64,000 nucleotides of DNA. Origin: Gemmatimonadota bacterium. Its GTDB lineage: Bacteria > Latescibacterota > UBA2968 > GCA-2709665. The notes below the pieces were generated by a model. It was not told the DNA's origin. It ran no database searches and was given only the letters and a program-made list of their open reading frames with translations. Positions 1-8,943 of the stretch are shown piece after piece (the stretch's first letter is position 1; every line of letters starts with the position of its first letter). Position numbers and translations under genes: made by a program. The DNA lies in NCBI GenBank assembly GCA_028877215.1, contig JAPPFJ010000008.1, positions 124,001 to 188,000 of the forward strand. The letters are read 5' to 3'.

Positions 1-9
1 ATGTTTCGC

Positions 10-47
10 AAAAAAGCCGCTGGGCCGCCATTTATGCGACGGCCCAG
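10..47 (-). terminator. Rho-independent terminator of the mrp operon
   Basis: Read on the minus strand just after the mrp stop, an 8-bp perfect stem (CTGGGCCG with CGGCCCAG, plus bases 40-47 and 20-27) encloses a 12-nt loop. A short GC step and a run of six T (plus bases 10-15) follow. The position and T-run fit the end of the aminotransferase-mrp transcript. Confidence 0.75.
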
Positions 48-76
48 ACGTGCGGCATTCCGGCGCTTGGGTTGAA

Positions 77-871
77 TCAACCTTCCACGGCCGCTCTGAC
101 GCTGGATGCAACTTCGTTGTAACTTCTAGAGATCGGGGAATTTGGGTCGGCGGCCGTGATCGGGGCGCCGGTATCTCCACCTCTGCGTATCCGCGTGTCC
201 AGAGGGATTTCACCCAGAAGCGGCACACTGTATTCAGCAGCCATTTTTCTGCCGCCGCCCTGCCCGAAGATATCGGTACGGGCATTGCAGTTGCCGCATA
301 TATACGTGCTCATGTTTTCAACGATACCGATAACGGGTACGTCGACGGTGTTGAACATCTGGATGCCGCGTCGCACGTCCTCCAGCGCCACGGATTGGGG
401 TGTTGTCACAATCACGGCGCCGTCGAGGCGCGCGGACTGAATCAGGGTCAGCTGTACATCGCCCGTTCCGGGCGGCAGATCGATAACGAGAAAGTCCAGG
501 GGCGCCCAGGAAACGTCCCGGAGGAATTGCATCACCATCTTGGCGAGCATGGGACCTCGCCAGATCACCGGCGCGCCCGCTTCGGTGATGAGACCGAGGG
601 AGATCATCTTTACATTGTGACGTTCGAGGGGAAGAATCCCGCCGTTCGCGTCCATGCCCGGTGTTTCGTTCACGCCCATCATAATTGGAACGTTCGGACC
701 GTAGATGTCCGCGTCCATCAGACCCACTGCGGCGCCCTGCGCGGCCAGCGCCACACAAAGATTGGCGGCCGTGGTGGACTTCCCCACGCCGCCCTTGCCG
801 CTGGCAACGGCGATCAGACGCCTGACGCCAGGTATGGGCGCGGGCTGGGGGACGTTTGCGGGCCTGTTCAA
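77..871 (-). CDS. mrp: Mrp/NBP35-family iron-sulfur cluster carrier ATPase
   Basis: This 264-aa P-loop NTPase is predicted to bind and pass Fe-S clusters to apoproteins in the cytosol. The deviant Walker A GKGGVGKST is at residues 25-33. The Mrp-type CxxC (C192 and C195, ICGNC) is the expected site of the bridging cluster at the dimer interface. It lacks the N-terminal MIP18-like domain found in longer Mrp proteins, so it is the short ApbC/NBP35 form. The start is read as TTG at 871, preceded by a GAGGA-type ribosome site. The aminotransferase gene ends 37 bp upstream, so the two are probably cotranscribed. The family call is secure; the exact client proteins are unknown. Confidence 0.93.
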   Translation of the reverse strand: MNRPANVPQPAPIPGVRRLIAVASGKGGVGKSTTAANLCVALAAQGAAVGLMDADIYGPNVPIMMGVNETPGMDANGGILPLERHNVKMISLGLITEAGAPVIWRGPMLAKMVMQFLRDVSWAPLDFLVIDLPPGTGDVQLTLIQSARLDGAVIVTTPQSVALEDVRRGIQMFNTVDVPVIGIVENMSTYICGNCNARTDIFGQGGGRKMAAEYSVPLLGEIPLDTRIRRGGDTGAPITAADPNSPISRSYNEVASSVRAAVEG

Positions 872-908
872 GACAGGGATTCCTCAGAACGGGCGGCGAG
901 TGCGGTAT

Positions 909-2033
909 TCAATCGGGCTGTCTTTGACTTTTACGAATGCAATCGGCCAGAATGGGTATACCCGTACGAATTTCGTCGTGTGTTGCGAATCCGAACGCGA
1001 GCCTTATATACGGCACATCGACGTTCGATACGTGGAAGGCTTTGCCGGGCGCATAGTCAACACCCACTGACTCCGCAAGCTGCTCACACGCAACGGTGTC
1101 GGTGACGTCGGGCAACTTGACCCAGATAAAGAGACCGCCCCTGGGCCGGCTGTACCACTCGAATGCGTCCGGGAAGCGCGACAGCATTTCAAACATCAGA
1201 TCGCGTTTCTTCCTGACGATCGCGTTGATTCTATCCACGTGCGACCGGAGTTCCTCTCTGAAATACTCGTAGGCGATGGCCGCGCTGAGCGCGCTTGTGC
1301 CTCCGTCGCGCCGATACTGAAGAATGGGGTCGAGGAGATCTCGAGGCGCCGCCAGATAGCCCAGACGGATCCCCGGGCCTAGGATTTTGGACAAAGATTC
1401 TATGTGAATCACCGGCGTGTCGTGCTCGAGTGTCCAGAGGGCGGGTTCGTGATGGTCTTCGTAGACGGTGTCGGCGTAGCAGTGGTCTTCAACCACAGGT
1501 ATCGCGTAACGGCCTGCGATGTCCAGCAGTTCACGGCGCCGGCCGAGCGGCATGATTGAACCCGTGGGGTTCTGATAGGTTACCAGGGTGTAGATGAATT
1601 TCGGCTTTTTGTTCCTTGATACAAGCCGGTCCAGCGTTCCTTCCAGGGCGTCCATCCGCATGCCATGGTCGTCCAGCGGGATGCCCACGAGTTCGGCCTT
1701 TTCCTTGCGGTATGCGCTCAGGGTGCCCGAATAGGAGTATTCCTCGAGCACAATCACGTCGCCGGGCGACTCGACGAATACCTGGGCCATCAGCGTAACC
1801 GCCTGCATTGAGCCCGTGGTAAGCACAATCTGGTCGACCGGCAGCGCGACGCCCTCACGGTGGGCGAATCTCCGGGACATGAGCTTCCGGAGCGGTTCGT
1901 ACCCCAACGAACCGGGATAACACGCCAGTTCATCGCCCAGCTCAGGCAGAATGCGCATTGCGGCTTCGGCCAGACCTCGATTGGGGAAGGAGGCCGGGTC
2001 GGGGCGGCCGCTGCCAAAGGGAAATGTCTTCAC
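909..2033 (-). CDS. PLP-dependent aminotransferase, class I/II (LysN/2-aminoadipate aminotransferase-like)
   Basis: A 374-aa fold-type I aminotransferase. Visible landmarks are the QNPTG segment (N155), the D183 region that contacts the PLP ring nitrogen, the Schiff-base lysine in SLSK (K216), and R223 downstream. The sequence resembles the aminotransferase half of MocR proteins and LysN-type enzymes, but there is no N-terminal winged helix, so it is an enzyme and not a regulator. The start is GTG at 2033. It sits between a gamma-glutamyltransferase (110 bp upstream) and mrp. The substrate cannot be fixed from sequence; an aromatic or 2-aminoadipate-like amino acid is typical for the group. 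Confidence 0.88.
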   Translation of the reverse strand: MKTFPFGSGRPDPASFPNRGLAEAAMRILPELGDELACYPGSLGYEPLRKLMSRRFAHREGVALPVDQIVLTTGSMQAVTLMAQVFVESPGDVIVLEEYSYSGTLSAYRKEKAELVGIPLDDHGMRMDALEGTLDRLVSRNKKPKFIYTLVTYQNPTGSIMPLGRRRELLDIAGRYAIPVVEDHCYADTVYEDHHEPALWTLEHDTPVIHIESLSKILGPGIRLGYLAAPRDLLDPILQYRRDGGTSALSAAIAYEYFREELRSHVDRINAIVRKKRDLMFEMLSRFPDAFEWYSRPRGGLFIWVKLPDVTDTVACEQLAESVGVDYAPGKAFHVSNVDVPYIRLAFGFATHDEIRTGIPILADCIRKSQRQPD

Positions 2034-2143
2034 TCCGTAGTCACATCCTTATCGATCGGTCAGCCGGAACGGGATGTTCAGGTCGCGCCGGCGACCTGCC
2101 GCGGTCGGCATCCGCATTTGGTTCGTACGCAATCGGCAGCGCT

Positions 2144-3733
2144 TCAAATCCCTCTTTCCTTGCCCCGGATTCTGGGGTCGAGCGTGGCGAGAAGCTCGTC
2201 GTCTTCCGTGATTTCAATTGCCCGGACATTGGCCGCCGCACTCCCCTTGCCGAGTGTGTATCTGACTTCCGACTTCAGGTATTGGGGCGCGATTTCTCCA
2301 AATCCTTCTTCGACCGTGACCCATTCGTTGCCTTCGGAGTGCACTCTGGGCGCGCCGACCGCCCAGTCCAGGTCCTCTTCGAGCACCAGTCGCCTCGTGA
2401 GCACCTGAAACAGGGAGGACGGGATGCGGGTTCCACCCGATGCGCCGAGGGTCATCAGGGGCTCGCCGTCGCTCATGATGAGCATGGGGCACATGTTGTT
2501 GACGGGCGATTTGCCCGCGTCCACCGAGTTGGGCAGTCCGGAACCGGGATCGAACCGGGACATGCCGGCGTTCATGATGAGTCCCATCCTGGGAACGGTG
2601 ACGAATGAGCCGAAGCCGGGCCCGTGGGTCAGGGTGAGGGAAGCCATATTGCGGTCGCGGTCTACAACCGAGACGTGGGTCGTTCCGCCGTACGAAAGCG
2701 GACGCAACAGCGCCTGCCCACGCGTACCCTCCGACACATGATCGGCGATTTCGCGGCCTGTCGCTCCGATCTGGACGTCCGAAGTCAGGGTCTCGAGCGG
2801 CACCTTGACGAAACGGGGATCGCCGTAATGCCTGTACCGGTCCAGCCAGGCGGCACGTATGGTTTCGGTCAGCCCGTGGGCGAGACGCGCGGCGTCGCGC
2901 GCCCAGAGGTCCAGTTCCGCTACTTCGGCGACGCGACACATTTGAAGTACGGAGAGGCCGCTGGAACACAGGGGTGGGGTGTACAGGTCGTAGCCCAGAC
3001 AGGAGGCGTGGAGGGGTTCGACGTGGCTGGGATGATAGTCCGCGAAGTCTTCTTCCGTGAGTATCCCGCCGTTTTCCCGGATGTATTTCACGATTCTCCC
3101 GCCGATTCTTCCCCGGTAGAACTCATCGACGCCATTTTTTGCAACCTGTTCGAGGATCCGGCCCAGACTCGGATTGGACGCCCTGTCTCTGGTTGTGGGC
3201 GGCGCGCCGTCGACCAGCAGCAGACGTTCGGTGTCCCGGAACGTACGGATCCGTTTTTCGTGCTCCCCCACGGCGTCGGCGTACTCGGGTGACACCCGAA
3301 AGCCGTTCTTGCAGGCGCGAATGGCAGGAACAAGCGCCTGATCCAGCGGAATTTTTCCGTATTTCTCGAGCGCCGCGGCGAGGCCGGCGAGTACGCCGGG
3401 AACGGAGACCGCGAGGCAGCCGATCTCATTGGCCCTGCTGCTGACCAGCGACCCGAAGCGTCCGTCTGAGCGGACCACCTGGAACATTCTGCTCGTGGCG
3501 GCCCCCGGGGCGACGGTGTTGAAGTCGATGCAACCGATTTCTCCGTTCATATAAACCATCAGGGCGCCGCCGTAGCCGCCGATTCCCGTGTGGTGCGGCG
3601 TGACCACGCAGGAGAGCAGGGCGGCCGTGACGGCTGCATCGACGGCATTGCCGCCTTTTTTCAATACGTTGACGGCTGCGGCGTCGGCTTCCGGCTGGCC
3701 GACGACCGCGGCCTCCTCGAACTTGGCTGACAC
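2144..3733 (-). CDS. Gamma-glutamyltransferase family protein
   Basis: A 529-aa N-terminal-nucleophile hydrolase of the GGT family. Such enzymes self-cleave before a conserved threonine and then hydrolyse or transfer gamma-glutamyl (or related acyl) groups. The processing site is visible as GG-T351-T-H followed by SVVD, and the N-terminal GGNAVDAA motif of the large subunit is at 27-34. No signal peptide is visible, so unlike E. coli Ggt this one looks cytosolic. Many such short GGT-like proteins act on substrates other than glutathione, so the substrate is open. The start is GTG at 3733, with an AAGGAGGG ribosome site 10 nt upstream and a good promoter behind it. Confidence 0.9.
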   Translation of the reverse strand: MSAKFEEAAVVGQPEADAAAVNVLKKGGNAVDAAVTAALLSCVVTPHHTGIGGYGGALMVYMNGEIGCIDFNTVAPGAATSRMFQVVRSDGRFGSLVSSRANEIGCLAVSVPGVLAGLAAALEKYGKIPLDQALVPAIRACKNGFRVSPEYADAVGEHEKRIRTFRDTERLLLVDGAPPTTRDRASNPSLGRILEQVAKNGVDEFYRGRIGGRIVKYIRENGGILTEEDFADYHPSHVEPLHASCLGYDLYTPPLCSSGLSVLQMCRVAEVAELDLWARDAARLAHGLTETIRAAWLDRYRHYGDPRFVKVPLETLTSDVQIGATGREIADHVSEGTRGQALLRPLSYGGTTHVSVVDRDRNMASLTLTHGPGFGSFVTVPRMGLIMNAGMSRFDPGSGLPNSVDAGKSPVNNMCPMLIMSDGEPLMTLGASGGTRIPSSLFQVLTRRLVLEEDLDWAVGAPRVHSEGNEWVTVEEGFGEIAPQYLKSEVRYTLGKGSAAANVRAIEITEDDELLATLDPRIRGKERGI

Positions 3734-3783
3734 TTAAGAAGACCCTCCTTCAGTCACACGAAATTCACGCATATGCAGGTTCG

Positions 3784-3812
3784 ATAATATAAGCGCGCCC
3801 CGCGCAGGTCAA
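3784..3812 (-). promoter_or_regulatory. Sigma70-type promoter for the gamma-glutamyltransferase operon
   Basis: On the minus strand TTGACC (plus 3807-3812) and TATTAT (plus 3784-3789) are separated by exactly 17 bp. The pair lies about 50 bp upstream of the GTG start at 3733. The spacer contains a GC-rich near-palindrome. Confidence 0.6.
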
Positions 3813-3905
3813 GGGTTTTTTTAGCATTTGGCTTATTTCGTCCGTCGGAACCCGTTACGCCGTAGTTGAACGGGCCGGAAGAGGCCGCGTTTGCAGGCGA
3901 CGGCA

Positions 3906-6080
3906 TCACCGGGAACCGTTTCCCGTGGTGACGTATATGGGGCTGGTCCAGGCCTTGGCGCCGTCGGTCTGGGTCACCCGCACCCAGTAGGGATGGCAGC
4001 CGTCCTGCAGTCCGGACTCCCGGAAGGTGAAGCCGGCTTCGTAGCCGACGCCGTCGGGCGCCTGCTCGAAGACGACTGCAATGTCAATTCCGCCCGCGGG
4101 AATCCGTACAGGCCCTTTCGCAATTTCTCCGAGTGTAACGGCGTGAGAGACGACGTCCGTTCTAAAGTCGATGGTCGCCCGAGGCGTAGCGTCGACGGTG
4201 AGTATGACGCCGTCGGCGTCTCCGGTGGTTACGGATTTCCAGGTCACGGAATGGTCTGTAACGGACTGTATACCCTCCGCAGCCGAATCGAACGCATATC
4301 CTTCGGCGCGGCGTATGCGGCCCTGCTCGAGGGTGAGGCCGCCGTCCCAGCGAACCAGGCGGTTGCGCGCGCGAATTCTCTGGCCCGACCAGGCAATTCG
4401 TATTTTGTCGTCAGCGCGGGGTATGGTCGCGGGAAAACTGTGTACGAGCTTCAGACCTCTGAATACGTCAATGCGTTCGATGGGTGCGGTTCCGATCACG
4501 TCAACGGCAATTTCGGGCGGATGCAGTGCCGTCAGGTCCGAGCCCATCGGGTGTCCGTCGGCGGCGACGTTCACGAGGATTCGCTGGCCCGTGGTGCCAT
4601 AGCAGCGACGGTTTTTCAGCGCTTCCCAAAGCCCGCGCCGGCTGAGTTCGGGAGCAAAGACGCATGTAAGCCCTCCGTACACCCCGAAGGAGCCGCTGCC
4701 GGGGTACGCGGCGCCCGGCCTGCCCTTGTGGTCGTCGCTTCCGGCGATGAAGCCCACCCGATAGCCGTTTTCGAGGGCCCACCTGAGGAACCATTCGAAT
4801 TCGCCCCACTCGGAGTAGACTTCCACCAGGCGTTCGAAGTCGGGATCGTGCCAGTCCAGATTCGCGTAGCGGCCGCCAACGTGCGGCACCAGCAGGACGT
4901 CTCTTCCCTTCATCGCCCTGTAAAGATCGGTTACGTGCAGGCAATCCGCGCGGTCGTCGGATTTGTCCGGAATCAGCACGTGGCTGGAGCGGTGCAGGGG
5001 GCCGTTGTCTCCTGGATAGTAGACGTTGTGATCGCCGCCGACAGGGGTATTTCCGGACCATTCGTAACCGACGAAGGCGACGAACCTGCCGGGGTCGTTC
5101 TGCACGTTCGCCTGGTGTTTGATTTCTTCCCAGACGGATTCGGTAATCTGAAAATCATTACCCTGATGTCCAGCGAAATCGACAAAGGCGGATTCCCGGG
5201 CGAAGCAAAAGTACGAGGACACCGGGTTTGTTCCCACGGTTTCTTCGCTCTGTCCGTGCAGGTCGCCCCAGTACGGACGGTTTCCTGTCCCGGATTCGAC
5301 GCACCGCAGCGGGTTGCTTTTCGCTTTCAGGCCCAGAGACCGGTCCTCGGTTCCGATGCGAAAAACACCGCGTGCAGGCGCGACGACGTCGTCAAACCGG
5401 CGCGCTCCGCGGTCCTCCGGGCGAAAACGGAATGTCTCGGGGAGCCCCGTGAGCCCGCCGGCATCCACCGTGACTTCGCCAGTGTAGTCACGGCAGGGGT
5501 TTCCCCACAGGTCCTCGGCCTTGATCCCCGCCCAGGCGGATTCGCCCGGCGCAGATTCGGAAGCGCAGACCGCGACAAGCTTGTGGGGGTCGCCGCTCAC
5601 GATGGGCACCGAGGGCGACGGGACCTCCTCGTAGACCCAGGTTCCGCACCAGTCGACCGCCACGCGGAACTCGAACCGGTCCTTGCAGAAGGTCTGCGCG
5701 CGGATCCCGGGAGAGCCGCCGGAGGTGTCTCCCAGTGTGAGGGTGACCGTGTCGCCTTCGGAAAGAGAGTCGTCGTAGACGTCGATGGTGACACACAGGC
5801 GCCACGGTCGCACGTAGCGCTGTCTTTCAAAAGCGGGTCGAAGCGAAGCGGCTCCCGTGGTGTATACGGAAGCGTATCCCGGCGCGTCGGGTTCGGCGAA
5901 CTGCGGCGCCTGCCAATCGCTTACGTCGCGCCATGCGATCTTTATGACGCCGCCGTCATCCACGCCGTATCTGCCGGCGTGATAGATGATGCGCCAGGTG
6001 CCGGTGGCCCCGGCCGTGACCGGTCCCGCGGGGTCTATTTCCGCCCACCCGTAACGTTCGCGAATTTTCGCGTCGCCCAT
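3906..6080 (-). CDS. DUF3604 domain protein (PHP-like metal-dependent hydrolase)
   Basis: A 724-aa protein matching the DUF3604 family, which carries a PHP-like metal-binding fold of unknown substrate. Putative metal-ligand motifs are WGDLHGQSE at 271-279, VPHVGG at about 398-403 and GSDDHKG at 447-453. About 265 residues of beta-rich sequence precede the catalytic part and a further beta-rich tail of roughly 200 residues follows it. No signal peptide is seen. The start is ATG at 6080, with only a weak purine stretch as ribosome site. The gene is separated from the downstream ggt-like gene, which has its own promoter. Homologues are common in marine and soil heterotrophs next to sugar-acid catabolism genes. 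Function is unknown. Confidence 0.82.
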   Translation of the reverse strand: MGDAKIRERYGWAEIDPAGPVTAGATGTWRIIYHAGRYGVDDGGVIKIAWRDVSDWQAPQFAEPDAPGYASVYTTGAASLRPAFERQRYVRPWRLCVTIDVYDDSLSEGDTVTLTLGDTSGGSPGIRAQTFCKDRFEFRVAVDWCGTWVYEEVPSPSVPIVSGDPHKLVAVCASESAPGESAWAGIKAEDLWGNPCRDYTGEVTVDAGGLTGLPETFRFRPEDRGARRFDDVVAPARGVFRIGTEDRSLGLKAKSNPLRCVESGTGNRPYWGDLHGQSEETVGTNPVSSYFCFARESAFVDFAGHQGNDFQITESVWEEIKHQANVQNDPGRFVAFVGYEWSGNTPVGGDHNVYYPGDNGPLHRSSHVLIPDKSDDRADCLHVTDLYRAMKGRDVLLVPHVGGRYANLDWHDPDFERLVEVYSEWGEFEWFLRWALENGYRVGFIAGSDDHKGRPGAAYPGSGSFGVYGGLTCVFAPELSRRGLWEALKNRRCYGTTGQRILVNVAADGHPMGSDLTALHPPEIAVDVIGTAPIERIDVFRGLKLVHSFPATIPRADDKIRIAWSGQRIRARNRLVRWDGGLTLEQGRIRRAEGYAFDSAAEGIQSVTDHSVTWKSVTTGDADGVILTVDATPRATIDFRTDVVSHAVTLGEIAKGPVRIPAGGIDIAVVFEQAPDGVGYEAGFTFRESGLQDGCHPYWVRVTQTDGAKAWTSPIYVTTGNGSR

Positions 6081-6107
6081 TTCGATTTCTCACTCGGATG
6101 CGGCTTA

Positions 6108-6295
6108 GAAGCTGTCTCAAAATTCCCAGCGGTCTTCGCGCGGCTGCAAAAGCGCCGGCCGGCGTTGGTCAAATCCACCCAAGAGTGGCGAGGGGCGCGC
6201 AGCCACGATACATTAGATATGGGCGGATTTTCCCGCCTTGACCGCCACTTTTTCGCTCGCGCTCGGGAACTCACCGGTAATTTTAAGACAGCTTC
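6108..6295. mobile_element. MITE-like element with 17-bp terminal inverted repeats
   Basis: GAAGCTGTCTCAAAATT at 6108-6124 is repeated in inverse orientation at 6279-6295 with one mismatch in 17. The trinucleotide TTA flanks both ends (6105-6107 and 6296-6298), as expected for a target-site duplication. The 188-bp body has no plausible gene. It lies just upstream of the DUF3604 gene start. No autonomous partner transposase is in the window. Confidence 0.7.
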
Positions 6296-6494
6296 TTACA
6301 ATGGCCGGCCGTAGCCCGGACGCGTTTCTTCGTCGGACCGTTAAGGTCCGTTCGCCGAACGGCCGCGAGTGTGGGGAAATGTGTTTCCGCGATGCATTTC
6401 CCGGCGGCGCGTAAGGACATCGGGCAAATTAAGATATGGCTTATGCGATGTGGGACAAGCGAAATCAGGGCAGGGATTCACGCGCCCGTTCCGC

Positions 6495-6523
6495 TTGACG
6501 TATGGTGGTTTTCGGGTTAACTT
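6495..6523 (+). promoter_or_regulatory. Sigma70-type promoter of the glutaredoxin-like/rarA operon
   Basis: TTGACG (6495-6500) and TAACTT (6518-6523) are spaced by 17 bp. They lie about 75 bp upstream of the first gene of the operon. Confidence 0.5.
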
Positions 6524-6597
6524 TGCGGCGGATCGCGTCGTTCAATATTCCATTCCCTCCGCCTGTTTTCAGCCCCGCATACTCCCGGTCGGATCCG

Positions 6598-6882
6598 ATG
6601 TCCGCAACCCTTCCCGTAATCACGCTTTATTCCAGGAACGACTGCCATCTGTGTGATGTCGCAAAAGGACGCATCCGGTCGGCCGGAAGGCGGGTCCCGT
6701 TCCGGCTTGAAATCGTCGACATCGACAGTGATCCTGAACTGGTTGCGCGATACAACGACCGGGTCCCGGTTGTCCACGTAAACGGCGAGGAAGTCTTCAC
6801 ATACCGCGTAAACGAGACCGCTCTGGTGCGAAAGTTGAAATCGCTGTCGAACACGTCAAGGAGAAAGTATGGGTGGGGATGA
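6598..6882 (+). CDS. Glutaredoxin-like thiol-disulfide protein (DUF836/thioredoxin fold)
   Basis: A small thioredoxin-fold protein of 94 aa, counted from the ATG at 6598. The redox-active CxxC is C16-H-L-C19 in the expected place after the first beta strand (VITLYSRNDCHLC). The cis-proline segment RVPVVHVNGEEVF follows, as in glutaredoxin-like DUF836 proteins. The longer upstream ORF is unlikely to be translated because family similarity begins at this ATG. Its last 14 nt overlap the start of rarA, so the two are probably translationally coupled. A role in thiol redox reactions is inferred; the partner is unknown. Confidence 0.82.
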   Translation: MSATLPVITLYSRNDCHLCDVAKGRIRSAGRRVPFRLEIVDIDSDPELVARYNDRVPVVHVNGEEVFTYRVNETALVRKLKSLSNTSRRKYGWG

Positions 6883-8203
6883 CCTGTTCGCCGCCCTGGA
6901 ACCGGAGGCGCCGCTTGCGGACCGGATGAGACCGCGCAGTCTGGATGAAGTGCGGGGGCAGGATCATCTTACCGCGCCGGATGCGCCGTTTCGCAAGTTG
7001 ATCGAAAGCGACCGTGCGCCGTCGATGATCTTCTGGGGACCGCCGGGCTCGGGCAAGACCACGCTGGCGCGTCTCGTAGCCGAGTCCACGAAGAGCCGGT
7101 TCGTGGCATTCAGCGCGGTCACCTCAGGCGTCAAGGAGGTGAGGGAAATCGTAGCGCGCGCAAGAGGGGAACGGCAAAGCGGGCGGCGGACGACCCTCTT
7201 CGTAGACGAGATCCACCGGTTCAATCGGGCACAACAGGATGCGTTTCTGCCGCACGTGGAAGACGGTACCATCAGCCTTATCGGGGCCACGACGGAGAAT
7301 CCCTCATTCGAGGTGAACCCGGCGCTGCTGTCACGTACCCAGGTGTTCGTGTTGAATCTGCTGGACGTCCCGGCGATATGTGAAATTCTGAACGCCGCGC
7401 TTTCAGCGGACGGGCGCGGACTGCCGGATCTCGGCGCCGACGCCGACGCTGTGGAGGCGATTGCGGCGGCGTCCGAAGGCGACGCCCGACGCGCGCTCAA
7501 TGTGCTGGAAACGGTCGCGGCGTCGTTGGAGATCGGCGCGAGTGTGACTGCTGAGTCCGTCAGGGCGGCGATGGGCGGCAAAGCGTTGCTCTACGACAAG
7601 AGCGGGGAAGAACATTACAACCTTATTTCGGCGCTTCACAAGAGCCTGAGGGACAGCGATCCGCATGCTTCGCTGTATTGGCTGGCGCGGATGTTGGAAT
7701 CGGGCGAACACCCGCACTATATCCTCCGGCGCATGGTCCGGTTTGCGTCTGAAGACATCGGGAACGCGGACCCAAGGGCGCTTTCGATTTCACTGGCCGC
7801 AAGGGAGGCGTACGATTTTCTGGGCAGTCCCGAGGGCGACCTGGCCATTGCGCACGCCGCCGCGTACCTGGCCACTGCACCCAAGAGCAATTCGGTCTAT
7901 GCGGCATACGGTAATGCGCAAAAGGACGTCAGGGAACAGCCGAATCTGCCGGTACCGTTGCACCTCAGAAATGCGCCGACGGGCCTGATGCAGGAACTGG
8001 GATACGGGCGGGGCTATCAATACGCACACGACGATCCCGACGGGGTCGTGGCGCAGAGCCATTTGCCGGAGAATCTGGAGGGACGGGCCTACTATTGTCC
8101 CTCCGATCGGGGTTACGAGCAGCGGATCCGGGAGTTGATGGACTGGTGGGAAGCGTTGAGGCGGCAAAAGTCACGGACGAAAAGCGCAGCTGAAGAAATT
8201 TGA
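6869..8203 (+). CDS. rarA: Replication-associated recombination protein A (AAA+ ATPase)
   Basis: A 444-aa RarA/MgsA/WRNIP1-family clamp-loader-like ATPase acting at stalled replication forks. It has Walker A GPPGSGKT at 57-64, Walker B VDEIH at 113-117, a sensor-1 region ATTENPSFE, and the C-terminal tetramerisation region with the LYWLARMLESGE and RRMVRFASEDIG signatures. Length is normal for the family. Translation starts within the end of the glutaredoxin-like gene, with AAGGAG as the ribosome site a few bases upstream. Assignment is very secure. Confidence 0.96.
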   Translation: MGGDDLFAALEPEAPLADRMRPRSLDEVRGQDHLTAPDAPFRKLIESDRAPSMIFWGPPGSGKTTLARLVAESTKSRFVAFSAVTSGVKEVREIVARARGERQSGRRTTLFVDEIHRFNRAQQDAFLPHVEDGTISLIGATTENPSFEVNPALLSRTQVFVLNLLDVPAICEILNAALSADGRGLPDLGADADAVEAIAAASEGDARRALNVLETVAASLEIGASVTAESVRAAMGGKALLYDKSGEEHYNLISALHKSLRDSDPHASLYWLARMLESGEHPHYILRRMVRFASEDIGNADPRALSISLAAREAYDFLGSPEGDLAIAHAAAYLATAPKSNSVYAAYGNAQKDVREQPNLPVPLHLRNAPTGLMQELGYGRGYQYAHDDPDGVVAQSHLPENLEGRAYYCPSDRGYEQRIRELMDWWEALRRQKSRTKSAAEEI

Positions 8204-8205
8204 CG

Positions 8206-8235
8206 TTGAAAAGTGCATCCGCTGTTGTGTATATT
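8206..8235 (+). promoter_or_regulatory. Promoter ahead of a leader ORF and the sigma4-like gene
   Basis: TTGAAA (8206-8211) and TATATT (8230-8235) have an 18-bp spacer. They start right after the rarA stop codon and about 100 bp before a short ORF with a good ribosome site. Confidence 0.5.
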
Positions 8236-8335
8236 GTAGAGGACTGTTGTGCGCAGATCGGCTTTGGTCGAATGTGCGCGGAATCTACACACATCGAGCA
8301 ACTGGCCTGAAAAACATTGGGAAGGGAGGCGAAAC

Positions 8336-8389
8336 ATGAGGCTGACCGGAATGTTCCACGCAACCTATCCGCCTCCAGAGGGTTTCTGA
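8336..8389 (+). CDS. Possible 17-codon leader peptide
   Basis: An ATG preceded by GGGAGG seven bases upstream opens a 17-codon frame (MRLTGMFHATYPPPEGF) rich in proline at its end. It is followed within 50 bp by a terminator-like hairpin. The arrangement of promoter, short frame and hairpin before a regulator gene resembles an attenuator leader. Nothing else supports translation, so confidence is limited. Confidence 0.35.
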   Translation: MRLTGMFHATYPPPEGF

Positions 8390-8434
8390 CGGATTCGCAG
8401 TCGTATTTGTTGTAACTCGATCGCCCCTCCGGAG

Positions 8435-8466
8435 CCGCGGGTAGGGAATTGCCCCGCGGTATTTTT
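8435..8466 (+). terminator. Terminator or attenuator hairpin before the sigma4-like gene
   Basis: CCGCGGG (8435-8441) pairs with CCCGCGG (8453-8459) and is followed by TATTTTT. A second small hairpin, CCCGCA/TGCGGG, lies at 8470-8483. It could end the leader transcript or attenuate transcription into the gene at 8515. Confidence 0.55.
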
Positions 8467-8514
8467 GTGCCCGCATGTGCGGGTTGTCGTTATTCGGAGG
8501 TGACGATCGTTTTT

Positions 8515-8943
8515 ATGTACAATTCTGATTTCTGGGAAGTCCGGCTGAATCAGCGGGACCTTGAGAAGATCCCCAACGAGAATGGAATCTGGTTCGAGTC
8601 GCGTGAAGACCGGCAACTGCGATATTTGCGGGAAGACCGGGTTGCCGCAGTGGCAGTCCAGATTATCGAAGCGTTTCCGCATTGCCTTACGGACAGACAG
8701 CGGGAGGCGGCCCTGTTGTATTTCCGCCATGGGAAGACCCAGCGGGAGATCGCGGAGATCATGGGAATCTCCCGCCGCGTGGTCAGCCAGCACTTGTTCG
8801 GCATTACGCGAGGGGGACGGCAGGTGGGCGGCGCGATGCGAAAACTGCGGAAGTACTGTCAGGATGAGGGGCTGTTACTGGAAGGTAAACAACATTCGTG
8901 GGCAAGTACGGAAACCACAGACAATGGATTTGATTCTCGATAG
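8515..8943 (+). CDS. Sigma-70 region 4-like helix-turn-helix regulator
   Basis: A 142-aa protein whose middle carries a sigma-region-4/LuxR-like HTH: LTDRQREAALLYFRHGKTQREIAEIMGIS followed by RRVVSQH. There is no region 2, so it is not a complete sigma factor. The first 45 residues (NSDFWEVRLNQRD...) are not recognised. The start is taken at ATG 8515; an in-frame GTG at 8500 is the alternative, and a GGAGG lies at 8496-8500. The last 20 nt overlap the start of the PhyH gene, which argues for joint expression. The role is inferred to be transcriptional control, perhaps of the adjacent dioxygenase. Confidence 0.7.
   Translation: MYNSDFWEVRLNQRDLEKIPNENGIWFESREDRQLRYLREDRVAAVAVQIIEAFPHCLTDRQREAALLYFRHGKTQREIAEIMGISRRVVSQHLFGITRGGRQVGGAMRKLRKYCQDEGLLLEGKQHSWASTETTDNGFDSR

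Noticed and set aside
3891-6314. An 807-codon open frame on the plus strand
   Set aside because: It is antisense to the DUF3604 gene, whose motifs are clear; the plus frame has no recognisable domain and arises from GC-rich codon bias.
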